This document shows, in pieces, positions 1 to 12,222 of a DNA stretch of 64,000 nt. Both the position numbers and the translations under genes were made by a program. Each line of letters begins with the position of its first letter. The stretch's first letter is position 1. The stretch is from Oxyruncus cristatus (taxonomy: Eukaryota; Chordata; Aves; Passeriformes; Cotingidae): assembly GCA_013399855.1 (NCBI GenBank), contig VXAY01001311.1, forward strand, positions 39,812 through 103,811, written 5' to 3'. The notes under the pieces are model-generated. The model saw nothing but the letters and a program-made list of their open reading frames with translations. It was not told the DNA's origin and did not search any database.

Positions 1-1209
1 CTCTCTCTCTTCCCAAATAGTTCCTCTCCAATGAAGTCCAAGCAGGTCCACCTGGGCGGGGCAGGGGCAGAAAACAGGGTGCCAGCAAGGCAGGCAGCCA
101 GGCTGAGAACAAAGCAGCCTCCCAGCTTTTGCTTGCACACCTTCCCTCCATTCCCACAACCACAGAACTGTGTCTTGTTCCCCGCTCCGGGAGAGGGACA
201 AAAAAAAAACAAAGAAAAGAATCTCCTAGTTCCTCCCCAGGCCCTTAGCCTGGAATGTCAATCTACTGGCCAGTTCTTTTGTGTTACCCAAGGCAAAACC
301 AGCCTGCCCATTCAAACATCTCTCCCACACAGTGGGAAAATTCCTTGTTTAGTTTTTCAGAACAAGTGAACCCATGGCACCTTTATGAGCACCAAGTCCA
401 ACTGTTAACCCAGCACTGCCCAGACCACCACAATATAAGCCAAGACATTAACTGCAAAAGGTAGTTTAAAAAAATCTGCACGTTAAGATCACACAAACCA
501 AAACTGTAATGCAACACTAGTAGTCTAGAGATAATGTATCTTATAAAAATCTAACATTTAATTACAGAAAATGAAATAAGAAACATGAAAATGATAATTG
601 AACATTAGTCCCTCAGTATTTAGTTAATCTACTAGTTTTGTGAAAACTGGCAACGGTCTGGAGACCCGGGCTAGTGTTTGACAGCTGTCGGCACAAATGT
701 AACTTGGAAAAATCCTGCAGATTCATCTGAGTTGTGTTCCATCCAGGAACTAGGGAGAGTGGGACTGCTGTGCAAGGCTATGGGAGTTGGAATGTGAAGT
801 CTCAGGAGGATGGAAAGGACCAGGGTACTTACCTTACTGGGTAAAGATAATGGGATAAAAACTGGAAACAGAAAAGTTTCATTGTCTCTTTACAAAACAA
901 TCCTGTTCTCCAGAGTAGCATCAAATCAAAAGGGATGTCTTTGCCATATGAATGTATGCATGGTTTTTGGTTGCATTCAGTTTCAGTGCATAGTTCCAAA
1001 TATGGACTATTTTGATAAGCAGCTTCCAAAGATCTGTCTGGTTTTAAATTAACTGATGTCTACAAGACTTACTATATTTGTACCCTCAAAGAACTTTTAA
1101 AATTCAAAATATATTTAGATTAGACGTTCTAAGTTTATTGACAATTTTTATGCATGACTTTTTCCCAGTACCATGTTTTGTTACATGCCTAAATTTGTTT
1201 CTTTTTCAG
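1..1209 (+). other. GOLT1B: GOLT1B intron 1, 3' part
   Basis: This stretch precedes the first GOLT1B exon in the window and ends in a T-rich tract and CAG acceptor at 1207-1209. The missing first coding exon (in human about nine residues, starting MISLTD) was searched for here and not seen, so it lies upstream of position 1. The first 370 bases are somewhat richer in C and G than the rest. I see no gene, RNA or recognisable repeat in it. Confidence 0.7.
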
Positions 1210-1301
1210 AGATTGGAATGGGACTAACAGGCTTTGGAGTTTTTTTCCTTTTCTTTGGAATGATACTCTTCTTCGACAAAGCTCTTTTGGCTATTGGAAA
1301 T
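1210..1301 (+). CDS. GOLT1B: GOLT1B coding exon 2 (vesicle transport protein GOT1B)
   Basis: GOLT1B is a small four-helix membrane protein of the Got1 family. It cycles through ER and Golgi membranes and supports ER-to-Golgi and intra-Golgi vesicle transport. This exon completes a lysine codon (two bases) and then encodes 30 residues, [12 protein letters not shown] through LLAIGN, which I recall as identical to the human protein. It covers residues about 9-39: the first transmembrane helix and the loop after it. The acceptor is CAG at 1207-1209 and the donor GTAAGT at 1302. The four exons here plus nine upstream residues give 138 residues, the human length. The alternative GOLT1A is excluded because its residues in this block differ strongly. 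The first coding exon is outside the window. Confidence 0.96.
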
Positions 1302-3072
1302 GTAAGTGCCTTCTCTGCAGTCCTTAGAATTAAGTATGTGATATATTAAAGATAAACTAAAAATAGAACAGTCTGTTATCAGTTTGAAGCTGGATCACAA
1401 AAACTGCTGTGGTGAATTTGGTGTAAAGGAAGAGTTATGCTGGGTGATGTGAGTGAATCATTTTTCCTGACTGAAGTTAGAACAGCTCATACTGATTAAG
1501 TATCATATCTTAGGTCAGGCCTGAGGGATGTTGGTCAGACAAGAAGCAGCTTGTTCCACAGTTGTTGTGCTGCTGCAAATGTGGTTTTTAGATTGGCTGT
1601 CATTACTGAGGTGCTTTTTTGTGATCTTGTAAGGTAACTGTCAATTTTAAGTGTATATTTGGATAAGAATAGTGATGTGTTCTCTATGTGCTGGCAAATG
1701 TAGCTTTGCTGTGCTTTATGAGGAAAGAAAGAAGTATGAATTGCTGCTAGTCTGGGTTTAGAAAAGCCTTCATAATAGAGGGATTTAATATCTTCAGCTT
1801 TTACCAAATCAAAGTTGTTGCATAAAGCAGCACAGAAAATAAATCCTAGGTCTGGCACACAAAATTCCCAGTCCAAAGCCAATATAAAATGACAGGGTGT
1901 TTTCTGCATGTGATAATTAATCTCTGTGCCTCTGCTGTTCTCGGCTTCACCAGCCAGCCCAAGCACAGCCCAAGCACAGCCTGCTAGACTTTCACCCCCT
2001 CTTTTGCTGATGCCTAAAAGTCTACAGACAAAACTGATTGGGTTCATTCTGAGTCAAATACTGATATTCACTGAAGGGAAGTAGGAAATTGTGTATCTGA
2101 CTTTGGGTGCATTAGCTGAAGCATTGCTACGAACCATCAGTCAAGTGTGTAGTGGAAGAGTAAAAAATAAAATAATGCTTATTTTTTTCTTTTTCTAATA
2201 TAAGGTGGAAATACAAGATCCTGTTTAGGGAAAATGATGAAAACATAGGTAGGAAGAGACAAAGACAGGCTATGTGGTAACCAAAGATAATGCAAGAAAA
2301 GGTACTGTATCCTTGCAGAAAGGTTCTTTGGGTGTTTTTAAAGAAGTTAGAAAGGGCAGGAGGTGATGAAGTGATTTATTAAATAATATAAACTTCATGT
2401 ATAATCCTGAGTAAAACCTGAGATACTATCACTTTCTGAGCAAAAACTTTGCCCAGATTTGTGCTGAAAAGCTGAAATAATTTCAAGTCCTGTTCCTGCA
2501 GGACAGTAAAAACAGTTCTAACTAGTTGGGATAAGTGTGATAATGTTCAGTCTATACTGGAACAAATAAACAGTAGGAAGACTCTACACAGTAAAAAAAC
2601 CCAGAACAACTGATAATGCTGTTCAGCTGTTTTCCTTTTTTGCCTTTGCACTATGTGTGGATCAGTCCAAGCTGTTGAAAATGTCAGTGGTACAGAACAG
2701 AGGTGATTTTATGTTCTTAGTTTTTAGGAACCTTTCCTGTCAGTGGTACTGAGCTGCAGCACCACTCATGGTAATGATTGTACTTACGTGACAGGACAGA
2801 TGTATCTGTTGTCAGCAGGTCTTTTGTCTTGGGTGTGTTTGTCAGAGAACACAAAGGTGGACTCTTATCTTTTTAAGCAGCTGAGAGCTACAAATGCTGT
2901 AAGATGGACTTTACAAAAGAAAATCAATAGTAAATTCATTCTCACCATCTGTCTTCTGATATTAAAAGAAGTTGTGCAAGGGATGTAGTCTAATTTTGTA
3001 AAAAATATATATATGTTTGCATCCTAAACTTGGGAGCATAATTAGCTGTTTTACTTCTTTGGTCTTTTCCAG
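1302..3072 (+). other. GOLT1B: GOLT1B intron 2
   Basis: AT-rich intron with donor GTAAGT and acceptor TTTTCCAG. It contains a minus-strand open frame of 170 codons (1535-2047) with no recognisable domain, and a short duplicated CCCAAGCACAG near 1960-1980. I see no repeat family or gene in it. Confidence 0.85.
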
Positions 3073-3251
3073 GTTTTATTTGTGGCTGGCTTATCTTTTG
3101 TTATCGGTTTAGAAAGAACGTTTAGATTCTTCTTTCAAAAACACAAAATGAAAGCAACAGGCTTCTTCCTGGGTGGTGTGCTCATAGTTCTCATTGGTTG
3201 GCCTTTAATAGGAATGATCCTTGAAATTTATGGGTTCTTCCTATTATTCAG
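3073..3251 (+). CDS. GOLT1B: GOLT1B coding exon 3
   Basis: This 179-base exon encodes 59 residues plus two bases of an arginine codon. It starts VLFVAGLSFVIGLERTF and ends EIYGFFLLF. It carries transmembrane helices two and three and the basic loop FFFQKHKMKATG between them (residues about 40-98). Compared with the human protein as I recall it there are only conservative changes, for example LSFV for LAFV, GVLIVL for GVFVVL and MILEIY for MIFEIY. The acceptor is CAG at 3070-3072 and the donor GTAAGT at 3252. The intron falls inside the arginine codon AG|G, and the next exon restores it. Confidence 0.97.
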
Positions 3252-5846
3252 GTAAGTCCAGTTTCAAAATAACTTTCTGTGTTGGTGTATCTAGGAATAA
3301 ATGTATTCATATAGTGCTTCTGTGTTACAGTTGACAAAGCAGTATCCATTAAATGTTTGTTTTGACAGATTTTAAATGAAGTTGTTAATTTACGTTTGCT
3401 AGAGGTGGAAAGTTGATAAATATTTTTCCAAGACTCAAATCTGCTAATGTTTGTGAGGCATATGCCAAACTGACTTTGATAATGTTGATGTCTGACCAAA
3501 GAATTGTAAAGCTTGAAAATACCGGGGAACCCAAATTGTTAGTGGTGCAAAGTTTAAATATTTCCTCATACAAAAAGCAGATACTTGGGTTTTTTTTGGT
3601 GGGGAGTTTATTCTTTTCTTTAACAAACGTGGCAAAATACTTGGTTACTACCATCCCTAGGTTTGTAACCAATTCATTACTATGGCAGCTCAGTGAAGAG
3701 ATGATTCCTGTCATTTTCATTACACTTGTGCCCTGCTAGAGTCAGAACTGCTGGTTTCGTTTAGTGTCGTCTCGACTGAGTTAAGGAAAAATGAAAATTG
3801 TGATTTTTTTTTAACAGCAAACTTGATACGTGTTGTAACTTTCACAATGCGTCATTTAAGTTCCTCATAAGTGCAACTGTGATAGTGAAAGAATTTGACT
3901 TGTTACAACTGGCATACATGTCTATATTTTTATCTTTATTTCCGTGGTTGAACTTCCAGAAAGTCGCATCACTGTTCTCATGGTACTCTTTTTGCACTCA
4001 GTAAAATTGTTTGCTAATCTTCTATTTAGTTTAGATTAATTTTTTTTTTTAAAAAAGAAAGTCTTAACTTGGCTCCTACTGAAGACAGTGAGATTTCAGA
4101 AAATGGATTTTGCTTGTTTAATGTATGTTTCTTATTCTACTCTGTGTTACTCTGAATTCTATCCCTGCAAGTGCTTTGATAATCACAACATTTCACTGAA
4201 TACGTTGTCACTTCTTGCATGTAGCGCTTGGGCTTAATCAGCCAGTACAAAGCAAGTGGAGTGTGTTTCCAACAAAACACATTCCTTGTAAAGGATCTCG
4301 AAAGAATTATAAATTACTGTGTCTACGCAGGTAGGGTTAGGGAATATCTAGTGGTGCTAGCCAGGGGCTAGAGGGTAAAATCATGTTGAAGGGTTCATAA
4401 GAGGTCAGTAGTCATCCCTAGCTCACTAGGACTATCCCTTACTCTGGAGAGTATCAGCAAGGGATAGATAATTCCAGGGGGGAATGTTTGTCTGGTCTGT
4501 TTTGATTCAAAACATCTCAAGACCATTGGACCCCAGTGGTTGGACTGGATGATCCTCAAGGTCTCTTCCCACCTTAATGATTTTGATTCTATGACCATCT
4601 TTTCTAGTGCTTAGTAGTTGTTAGAATCTGAATCCCTTTCCTCAAGGTTGGCTGGTAACTACTTCAAACGAAGCTTTTTGTTCTGCTTCAGTCTTGTTCA
4701 GGTGTTTTCAGCAACTTGTTCCTTTCTGAAGAAATTACGAATGGAGCTTTTCCTTGAGCATCACTTTATGCAATCCCTCAGGATCCTGCTGCTTGGTTGC
4801 ATAGCAGAAACTTCCCTGGCTATTATGGGACAGTTTGTCTTGTAATCAAAGCTGCTTTTGGAGCCTTGTTCAGACTACAAGCACCCAGAGTTATGGCTAA
4901 CAATATTAACCTTCCTGTACCGACTATTCCTTATTCTTGGCTACACCAGCTGTTTCTACCCGCTACAAGTGGTTTGTGTGCCCTGCATCACAATTTGCTG
5001 GGCCACTGAAATGATCCAATCTTTAAAAAAGGAAAATCTCTGAGAAAAACTTGTTGGTATTACCCAGCAAATATTTTTTAGCAGTGTGGTGAAGAGGATG
5101 ATCACTGTTTCACTGTGGCTGAGGTCTCACTGCACGTTAGTCCTTTTTGTACACAGGGAATGTATCGCTCACCACGGGATCAGTGGGAATGCCACCGCCA
5201 GCTGAACTGCTGCAGTTGGCTGCAAACAGCTGAGACACTGCCATAGGAAATTTGTTTTCCTGCTGCAGAGACAAAGTGGACAGGGGCTACACCATGACAG
5301 CTATGACAGGCACCATCCTCTGGGTCAAACCTCTGACTTTATGTAAATTTGGGAGATCAGTGAATACACAACTCTGTCATGCTTCATTTTCTTTAGTTAA
5401 TGTAAAGAGTATCATATATCCTTTTAATTACTCAGAACTAACTTCAGTTGTTTCTGTATTGGGTCTTGCAAGAATGTATTTCCTATAATGTAAAAAGAAA
5501 TTATCTCAAAGCATGTGTGGTAATTTTGAGGAATCAGTTAGGAGCATCAGTTTTGTTGGCATATGCTGGGTATTCTCTCCTGAGTTTTTTTTTTTATGAG
5601 CTGACTAAGAGTTGCCAGCTATGAAGGAAATAAGGTCAATTTAAAAATGAGGTGTTTCTTTCCTGCTTTTCTCCTTTCTGTGCTGAATGTCCTTTGATAT
5701 ATTTGGTAAACTAGTGAGCTGCTAACAAGCTGCAGGATTTTATGTAATCTTGGTTTAAAAATTACTTGTTTTTTTTTCATGTTATAGCAATATGAGAATA
5801 GCTTAATTGCAAAAACTAATACAATATTCTGATATCTCACCTAAAG
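3252..5846 (+). other. GOLT1B: GOLT1B intron 3
   Basis: AT-rich intron holding one recognisable CR1 tail at about 4505-4594. Several open frames of 60-110 codons on both strands at 3250-3740 and 4618-5490 show no recognisable domain and no splice logic, so they are read as chance frames. Nothing else is seen. Confidence 0.8.
4505..4594 (+). mobile_element. CR1 LINE 3' tail fragment
   Basis: The phrase GGTTGGACTGGATGATCC followed by a CTTCCCACC-type block and a closing TTTTGATTCTATGA is the characteristic 3' end of chicken-repeat-1 (CR1) non-LTR retrotransposons. These end in short ATTCTATG-like repeats instead of poly-A. The element is plus-sense and 5'-truncated. Similarity may extend to about 4395, but I cannot defend that part by eye. 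No coding capacity remains. Confidence 0.8.
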
Positions 5847-5928
5847 GGGGTTCTTTCCTGTGGTGGTTGGCTTTATTAGAAGAGTTCCAGTTCTTGGATA
5901 TCTCTTGAATTTACCTGGTATAAGCTCG
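5847..5928 (+). CDS. GOLT1B: GOLT1B coding exon 4
   Basis: This 82-base exon completes the split arginine and adds 27 residues, GFFPVVVGFIRRVPVLG through LLNLPGISS (residues about 100-126). It is the fourth transmembrane helix and the start of the C-terminal tail. The serine-serine end differs from the human GIRS. It ends in phase 0 at TCG with donor GTAAGT at 5929, so any downstream exon beginning on a codon boundary can follow it. This matters for the candidate alternative terminal exon at 11825. Confidence 0.96.
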
Positions 5929-7285
5929 GTAAGTGTTCAGTACTTCATGCAACAATTGAAGCTTCTGCTGTGTTTTATTCCATTCATACAGCACCAGTAG
6001 AAATGCATCAGAAATAAAGCAAATATAAGTTTAGAGCAATGACTTTGAGTACATTCCTGTATAGTTCTTGCACTACACAGATCACATTCATTCCCAGGGA
6101 GAGACTTCTAGATGTAAAAGGAACAAAAGGACAGTTTGCAGAAGCTGCCTCTGCTTACATGTTATGAAGTGGGAGGAGCCCTGGATTGTGACCTGGAACT
6201 CTGGCGTTCTTTCTGCTTCACTCTGGGCCCTGGGTGACCAGATTGGTGAATCCTGCCACTGCCCTGTGCCTCTCCTTTTGCCCGTAGGATGAGGAGGACA
6301 CTGTTCCTTTTGTGCAGTGTTTGGATGTATTTATGAAAAGTGGCCTGTAAAAACAACAGTGGAGTACAGTGTTAAATTTCAGCTTGTGTGGCAAATCCAG
6401 AAACTCTCATGATGCATAATCTTTCATCAGGTATATTTACTAAGGTTTACTGTACCAGGCTACATCTTGCCATTATTACAATTTGTATTTTTTCAAATGG
6501 AGTTTTTGGTTTTCTTAACCTAATAATCAGGGATTTGAAGACAATTAACAGGTGCCGGAAAGATTGTAATCTAGGGTGTTTCAGTCAACTACTTTTACTG
6601 TGCTCATTTCTGTATGTTTAAACACAAGCATTTTTAACTCTAGTTTTGAAGCAACAGTTTTAATGGCTGCTACTAAAAATTAATGGGGGAATTACTTAGA
6701 TGGATAGGCTGTTTTTTAAAAATGAGTGTTCAAGATCATCTGTTCCAGTCTCACAGTTAGGCCAAGTTCTGGCTCATAATTCATGATCAATTGAGTGTTT
6801 CATTTGTCAATTGATCTCTTTTAGTCATATTTAATTTGATCATAATGGGGTTAAATCTTGTTTTAAAAAGATAATTGTTAATGTTTTATTCAAAGCCTAC
6901 GTAGGCTCAGAAGAGAATCCACAGTAATGGTCAGTTGAAATATCTTCCTTGGTCTACTAATGCATGTGTGGCTGAGACTGTATTGTTTTGTTTTAATCAT
7001 TAAGCTGGCAGTGTTATCTGCATTTCTCCTATTTCCTTTCTCATTCTGTTGCATCCTCATGTTGCACTGTTAATGTCTATATGAGAAAAACATGTCATGC
7101 AGAAACACAATTGCAATGTAAGATTTTTAATTTTCACAAACCTAAACCATGAGACCTCGGTGAGTACTACTTGACTCTCATTTCCAGTCACATACTAACT
7201 GTGCAAGTAGCAAGTAATATTTGAGAGCAGCTTCACTGTGCATAAATGTCATTGGCTTAAAACCTTTTTGTCTCCTTTTCTGCAG
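5929..7285 (+). other. GOLT1B: GOLT1B intron 4
   Basis: AT-rich intron with donor GTAAGT and acceptor TTTTCTGCAG. It contains short chance frames only (for example 6068-6292 and 6388-6621). I see no repeat family. Confidence 0.85.
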
Positions 7286-7324
7286 CTTGTAGATAAAGTT
7301 GGAGAGAGCAACAACATGGTATAA
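7286..7324 (+). CDS. GOLT1B: GOLT1B terminal coding exon
   Basis: This exon encodes the last 12 residues, LVDKVGESNNMV, and the TAA stop at 7322-7324. The SNNMV end is the diagnostic C-terminus of GOLT1B; GOLT1A ends SSMV. The acceptor TGCAG lies at 7281-7285 after a pyrimidine-rich tract. The exon continues into the 3' untranslated region. Confidence 0.96.
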   Translation, partial: LVDKVGESNNMV

Positions 7325-7906
7325 TGACAAGAGGGCCGAAGACTGATTCTAAACTTACTGTATTATTTATAAAATCCTTTTGAAGAATACTCAGCACAAA
7401 GATTAAGTTGTGTACAAAGGAAAAAGCTTGTTACATTCTTTACATAACAGTTTAATTTAAAATGTATAGTCAACAAAATACATTAGAAAAGAAGCTCGGC
7501 AAGTATGCTTCTAGGAAAGTAACTCCAGAGTTCAGGAAGTAAACTGAAGAGGTGAAAGTCATGGAATAACCCATGTTACAACTGTTCAAGACTATTTTTG
7601 TTGGTTTTGGAAAACATGCTAGAGGCAATGAACCCTTGTGGAATTAACGGTGCCTGTGCTTTACCTCCTTATTTTGAAGGTGCAGTAGAGCAAACAGGCC
7701 TACATTTTTAAGGGTGACCCAAACTTACCCAACTCTCTGCTTGCTATCCTCAGAGTGCAAAAAATCCAGCAGGAAACTTCTTGTGTAACAAGAGATGCGT
7801 CTTTGCATGAAGGTTAAGATGACTATTCATCTATAAGTGTATTATGACAATATAAAGGAAACCCTACACAGTCCTGTTACAAACATTTTTGTAAATATGT
7901 GGCTGA

Positions 7907-7912
7907 AATAAA
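7907..7912 (+). terminator. GOLT1B: GOLT1B polyadenylation signal, proximal
   Basis: Canonical AATAAA about 580 bases after the stop codon, followed within 40 bases by a TTGTT- and GTTTCG-containing T/G-rich stretch. This is a plausible proximal cleavage signal. Confidence 0.6.
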
Positions 7913-8314
7913 ACATTGTTATCTTAATGTTTCGAAGCCAAATGTTAGTTTGATTGTATTTGCCTTCCGTTTCGGAATATGCAAAATGTCAATCTTTAAT
8001 AACTTCGGTCTTAAGTGTTGGTTCTGAACATGTAGAGCTCAATAGGGAACTCTGGAAACTGGTTTGCATTCCTTCCAGGTTGTTCTCCGTGAGTCATGTT
8101 ACATGTGCATCCAGAGGAGAATGTAGCCCCTTCTCAGTAACGTGAAAACCGTGTGAGATCTGCTTAGTTCACAAAAAAATGCATTAGGTTGAGGTGCTGA
8201 TATGGACCCTGTGAAATGTAACTTATCAGAATTTGGACCTTTGTTTTTAAGCAGTTTGAAACTAAGGTTTCTTTGTTTACTCTGGAACTACACATTGACT
8301 TTATTTTTTACAGT

Positions 8315-8320
8315 AATAAA
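8315..8320 (+). terminator. GOLT1B: GOLT1B polyadenylation signal, distal
   Basis: AATAAA followed about 15-30 bases later by a strong G/T-rich element (GTTCTGTGTGCGTGAGTCTC). This is the best hexamer plus downstream-element arrangement after the stop codon, about 1 kb from it. Confidence 0.65.
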
Positions 8321-8340
8321 ATGAAAGCTTAAAGTTCTGT

Positions 8341-11300
8341 GTGCGTGAGTCTCTGGGGAGAAAACTGAGCGACTGGGGCTGACTAAAGGTCAAGTGCCAA
8401 TCTCCATGTGTTTGTAACTTGTCACTTGGGTTATCTTCAAATAACTTAAAACTTCTGTTGGTCACAGCAACAACTTTGCTGTAACAGAGGATTCTTGGCT
8501 AACCTGGAATAAATGTCCCCTACAAACGCACAGGGTCATTGGAATGTTAACGTTGTGCACTTTCAATAGACTTAGTTATGTAGTGTCCTCACCTAAGAAA
8601 CCATGATTGCTCAGTGAATTGTATTTGGGGGTTTCTGTTGTTTCACTGTCTTTTCAAACGTAATCCTAAAACAAATTACCCCAGGGTAGTATTTCAAGTA
8701 GCTATGTAGTCTTATAGGTCTAATGACTGGGTTTTTAGTGGGTTTTTTTTCTTCTTTTTCTTTATTGTGCAGTTAAAATTGGAATTTTCCAAAATAACTT
8801 CTAACTTAAAAAGAATCCTCATGTATCAACTGTTTAGAATGTTGCCCTGAAGTTTATTTGTATGACATGTTTTATTTTCATTGCAACCATATAAGTGGCT
8901 ACAATTTACTGTTGTCAATATTAAATTTGCTTCCTTCTCAAACAGGCACAAAATTATTCAGTAAACAAAGAAAAAGCCGTTATATTTATCGTGAATGACA
9001 TCTGAAAAAATCACTGGGTTTATTCTATAAATAACCAAAAATGGCTAAATTTGCCTGATGTCTTGTGTGTTATAGTTTACAGACAGGACTAAATATGATT
9101 TGTGGGCACTACCTCAAGAGATGAACCATTTTAGATAACCCAATTTTAACTGCTCCTGTAGATCTGTTGTGTGTTACAGTGACTACAGAATAACACTACA
9201 GCAGCTTAGCAAACTCGTCCTGTTTGTTCTGGTAGGGCACTAGTCTGTGCTGTGGGAGCCAAGTGCTGCTTAAGGCAGACAGAGTTCATCCTCTACTTTA
9301 GAAGTCAACTGGAAGATTTGTTCTTGTCTCTCAAAAAATAATGTGATGGGAAAGGTGGATTGCACCACATGACTATGGAGCTCTGGCTGGCAGCAAATAG
9401 CTTGGTGAGCTGAAGTACCTTCATCGAAAAGGAAGCTGCTGATGTATTTCTGAGGTGATTAATGTGTTGCTGTGTATGATGTTTTAGCTCTCTGAAAATC
9501 CAGGATGTAGGCAGGCAGTCATTTCACTTATATTTAATTCATTGTTTAAAATCAAAAGTCAATTTTTTGTCACACGTGAACTGTTGTGAAAAGTGTCCGA
9601 GGGAACAGAATTGTATGTTGAGCTTAGCATAGTCTTTATCCCTCAAGGTAATGTTGTCTTTGAGACGGTTTTGCCAAGATAAATGTGGGTGGCAGCAAAG
9701 GTCAAAACAACTTAGCCTTAAAGTGTTTCTGTCCTTGTAAAAATATCTCTAACAGAAACATGCTTGGAACGTTTCCCCTTTTAAATGTAATTTATAATTG
9801 CTGCTTTAAAACTCATAAGGATGGATCTTATTCTGAGCAAATGAATACTGTAAATATCCTTGTCATACCTTGAATAAATGGGTACCTTTTTCTATAATTT
9901 GTCTTCGTGTCTCTTTACATGCATATTTGAAGTTTTGGTTAGTTTTCCTTTCCGAAGGGGAGGGGGTGCTCGCTGTTAGTGCTTGGCTATCGTACACTGT
10001 TGTGACTTCTACAGTAAATAGTGTCTGGGATTAATCTTAAGTGGAAAGGTTTTCTCTCTTTCTTACAATAAACCTTTTACTTAAACATATCCCTAGTTTT
10101 TCATGTTCCAGTTTCAAACACATCACAACAAAATGTGGAAGTTACAGTTATGTGGGAAATAGTTTCTTTATCAAACTACCTCCTTTCCAAGGAAATAACT
10201 GTGAAACTTCAGGAGAAAAAGGGCACGTGTCTAGAACTTACAGCAGGTTTTCAGTTTAGTTCAAGTATATGACCATGAGTTTCCTGTATCCTGGAGAGTG
10301 ACCTGGTAAGCAGGTTTACTATTCCATGGTGCTCAGCAAACTTCCAGCCCACTGTTGAGGGTTTTCAGAGGGAGCAGAACAGCAAAGCAAGGATTCTAAC
10401 TGACTGTTGAGGTGGCGTGTTGGTGTTATGTGCCAGTTAGTGCCCTAAAAACTTACTCTGACTAACATTCCAGCCTCTCAACTAACCTTTACCAAACTTG
10501 GTTCTAAGGTAAGGATTCCAAAGAACTGGCACTTCCTAATATAAAAGAAAACAAATTCACAGCAGTGTCTGGTTACATTTGTTAAACAGTCAGAGGTTAT
10601 AAGGTATAATTTTAATCTGTACGTAGCTCATGGCTCATTCCCTTCAGCGACTAGAGGCCATTCATTAACCAGGAATACTTTGGCTTTGTTACTGCTCACA
10701 GTATGGTGCCACAGCAGTTTAGAGTCTCTGTCAAAAGCAATGTAAAGAAAGGAATCTTGCGCCGGTGGCAGATGTCAAATCAAGGTTTTGTGGAATTAAT
10801 TTAAATTGTTGATTCACCAGATTTCAAGGCACAGACTCATCTACTTGTTGCCTGTCTGGTTCTTTTGATTATCAGTCAGGCTGGAGAGTAGAGTCCATGT
10901 CCCTAAACCAAACATGTGCCTCCCAGCTGTCTCTTCAGAGGTCACTGCCAGCCCTTGGACTCCTGTCTCTGCCTGGCTGCCGCATCCTGGCTTGCTTTGG
11001 CTGTTCAAATTGCCCTCACCAGCTGTGACGTCACTAGTGTGTCACTACCAGACTGATTTACCCAGCAGAATTTGGCCTTTGTGGCCCATTTGTCCTAAGC
11101 TTTACCCCTCTGGTATTGATCTTGGCACATAAAAGTGTCTTTTAGAAGACTTGGATCTCATGCTCAGCCCAACAAAGAGATTCTGCAGCTGCTGTAATCC
11201 CTTGCCAAGCCTAATTTCACCACAATTATATGCTAAAGCATCCTCCTCAAATATATAACAATTTACAGAAAAATGACGTGGAGTAATTTGGTGTGGAATT

Positions 11301-11824
11301 CATTATTTCAGACAAAGTGTTATGACTAATAATTTGGGATATGGACCAATATCTGTTTATAGAAATGCACTTAGGTGTTGGTTACAAGTCATTAATGGTA
11401 GTTTAATTAATAGTTTACCCCCAGAGGTAGCCCATGCCCCGAGGTCTGCTTGCCAAAATCCATCTGTGCTCCTGTGTGCTTTACAGCAGGTACCATTTTC
11501 CACTGAGCACCGCTTTTCTGGGGAACGTGGTGGATCTCCTATAAAGATGTGTAAATTTGGGGTATCTTGTTGCTCGCAGAAGCACTGAGTTCCTGGCTGG
11601 TGATGGTCCTGCGGTCAGGGGTCTCCCCGCCGCCACCAGGAGGAGCCACGAGGAAACGAAATTCCCGTGGTGAAGGCGTCGGGAGTGGTCCAGGGACTTG
11701 GTGGGATCGCCGGCTCCCTTTGAGCACCAGCAAGGTGCCAGCAAATCCTGGGCAGGGGGTCGTGGGGTGATGTCCCGCGTGCTCAAGGGTCAAACATACC
11801 TTTTATCATCTTCTTTTGAATCAG
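8341..11824. other. Intergenic sequence downstream of GOLT1B
   Basis: I found no conserved exon in this stretch on either strand. Further AATAAA hexamers stand at 9873-9878 and 10067-10072 and may be remote GOLT1B poly-A sites. A GC-richer patch at about 11560-11790 carries several overlapping open frames on both strands but no recognisable protein. It lies just before an exon-like segment at 11825. Confidence 0.6.
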
Positions 11825-11861
11825 CTGCACCACAAGCCAACAACTCCGAGTCCTATTGCCG
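11825..11861 (+). CDS. Candidate alternative exon A (unassigned; possible GOLT1B alternative end)
   Basis: A 37-base segment flanked by a good acceptor (T-rich tract ending GAATCAG) and a consensus donor GTAAGT at 11862. In frame 1 it reads LHHKPTTPSPIA plus one base. This frame is phase-compatible with GOLT1B exon 4, which ends on a codon boundary, and with exon B at 12144. I do not recognise the peptide. It could instead be an exon of a non-coding RNA, or a chance pair of splice signals. The evidence is splice-site quality, phase and the poly-A signal after exon B only. Confidence 0.3.
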
Positions 11862-12143
11862 GTAAGTGGGACCTGGGAAACAGCTTGAAAATTCCTGACT
11901 GGTTTGTGGCTTCTGGAGTCTTTCTAAGCTTGACTTAATTTAGACCAGGGAACCTCAACGTGGCTCTGAAGCACAAAGAGGATGTTGAGCGTTTTACAGA
12001 GAGCCGTCGGTGCCAGAGCGCTGCGTGTCAGCCCCGCTCCGGACTGGCAGGATTTGAGGCAGTCGGGTTGTACTTTGGAGGTCGGGAAAGCAGGCTTTCC
12101 ACTTGGCACAGCTCGGCTGCCTCACTGCCTCCTCTTTCTCCAG

Positions 12144-12208
12144 GCACTCCGAAGGTCTTCCAGGAACGTCAGAGAAATCAAGATTTCACATTGATTTCTG
12201 CAACTTAA
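12144..12208 (+). CDS. Candidate alternative terminal exon B (unassigned)
   Basis: It is preceded by a strong acceptor (CCTCCTCTTTCTCCAG, ending 12143) and followed 15 bases after its TAA by AATAAA at 12223-12228. Joined to exon A, the open frame adds GTPKVFQERQRNQ and DFTLISAT and then stops. The combined tail would be 33 residues, hydrophilic, and would replace the 12-residue normal end of GOLT1B. I do not recognise the sequence from any protein family. Transcript data would decide. Confidence 0.3.
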
Positions 12209-12222
12209 TTCTACTGCTTTGA

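Larger units (their letters stand above)
7325..8340 (+). other. GOLT1B: GOLT1B 3' untranslated region (probable extent)
   Basis: AT-rich sequence directly after the stop codon with no splice donor of note and no competing gene. It contains two polyadenylation hexamers listed separately (7907 and 8315). The downstream end is inferred from the second hexamer and the GU-rich run after it. Later AATAAA sites at 9873 and 10067 could extend the mRNA. Confidence 0.6.

Noticed and set aside
1535..2047. 170-codon minus-strand open frame in GOLT1B intron 2
   Set aside because: I recognise no domain, the frame lies wholly within an intron, and part of its coding comes from a short duplicated phrase.
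4618..5040. Overlapping hydrophobic frames suggesting a retroviral or membrane-protein remnant
   Set aside because: No recognisable motif was found, and the frames are short and overlap in different phases.
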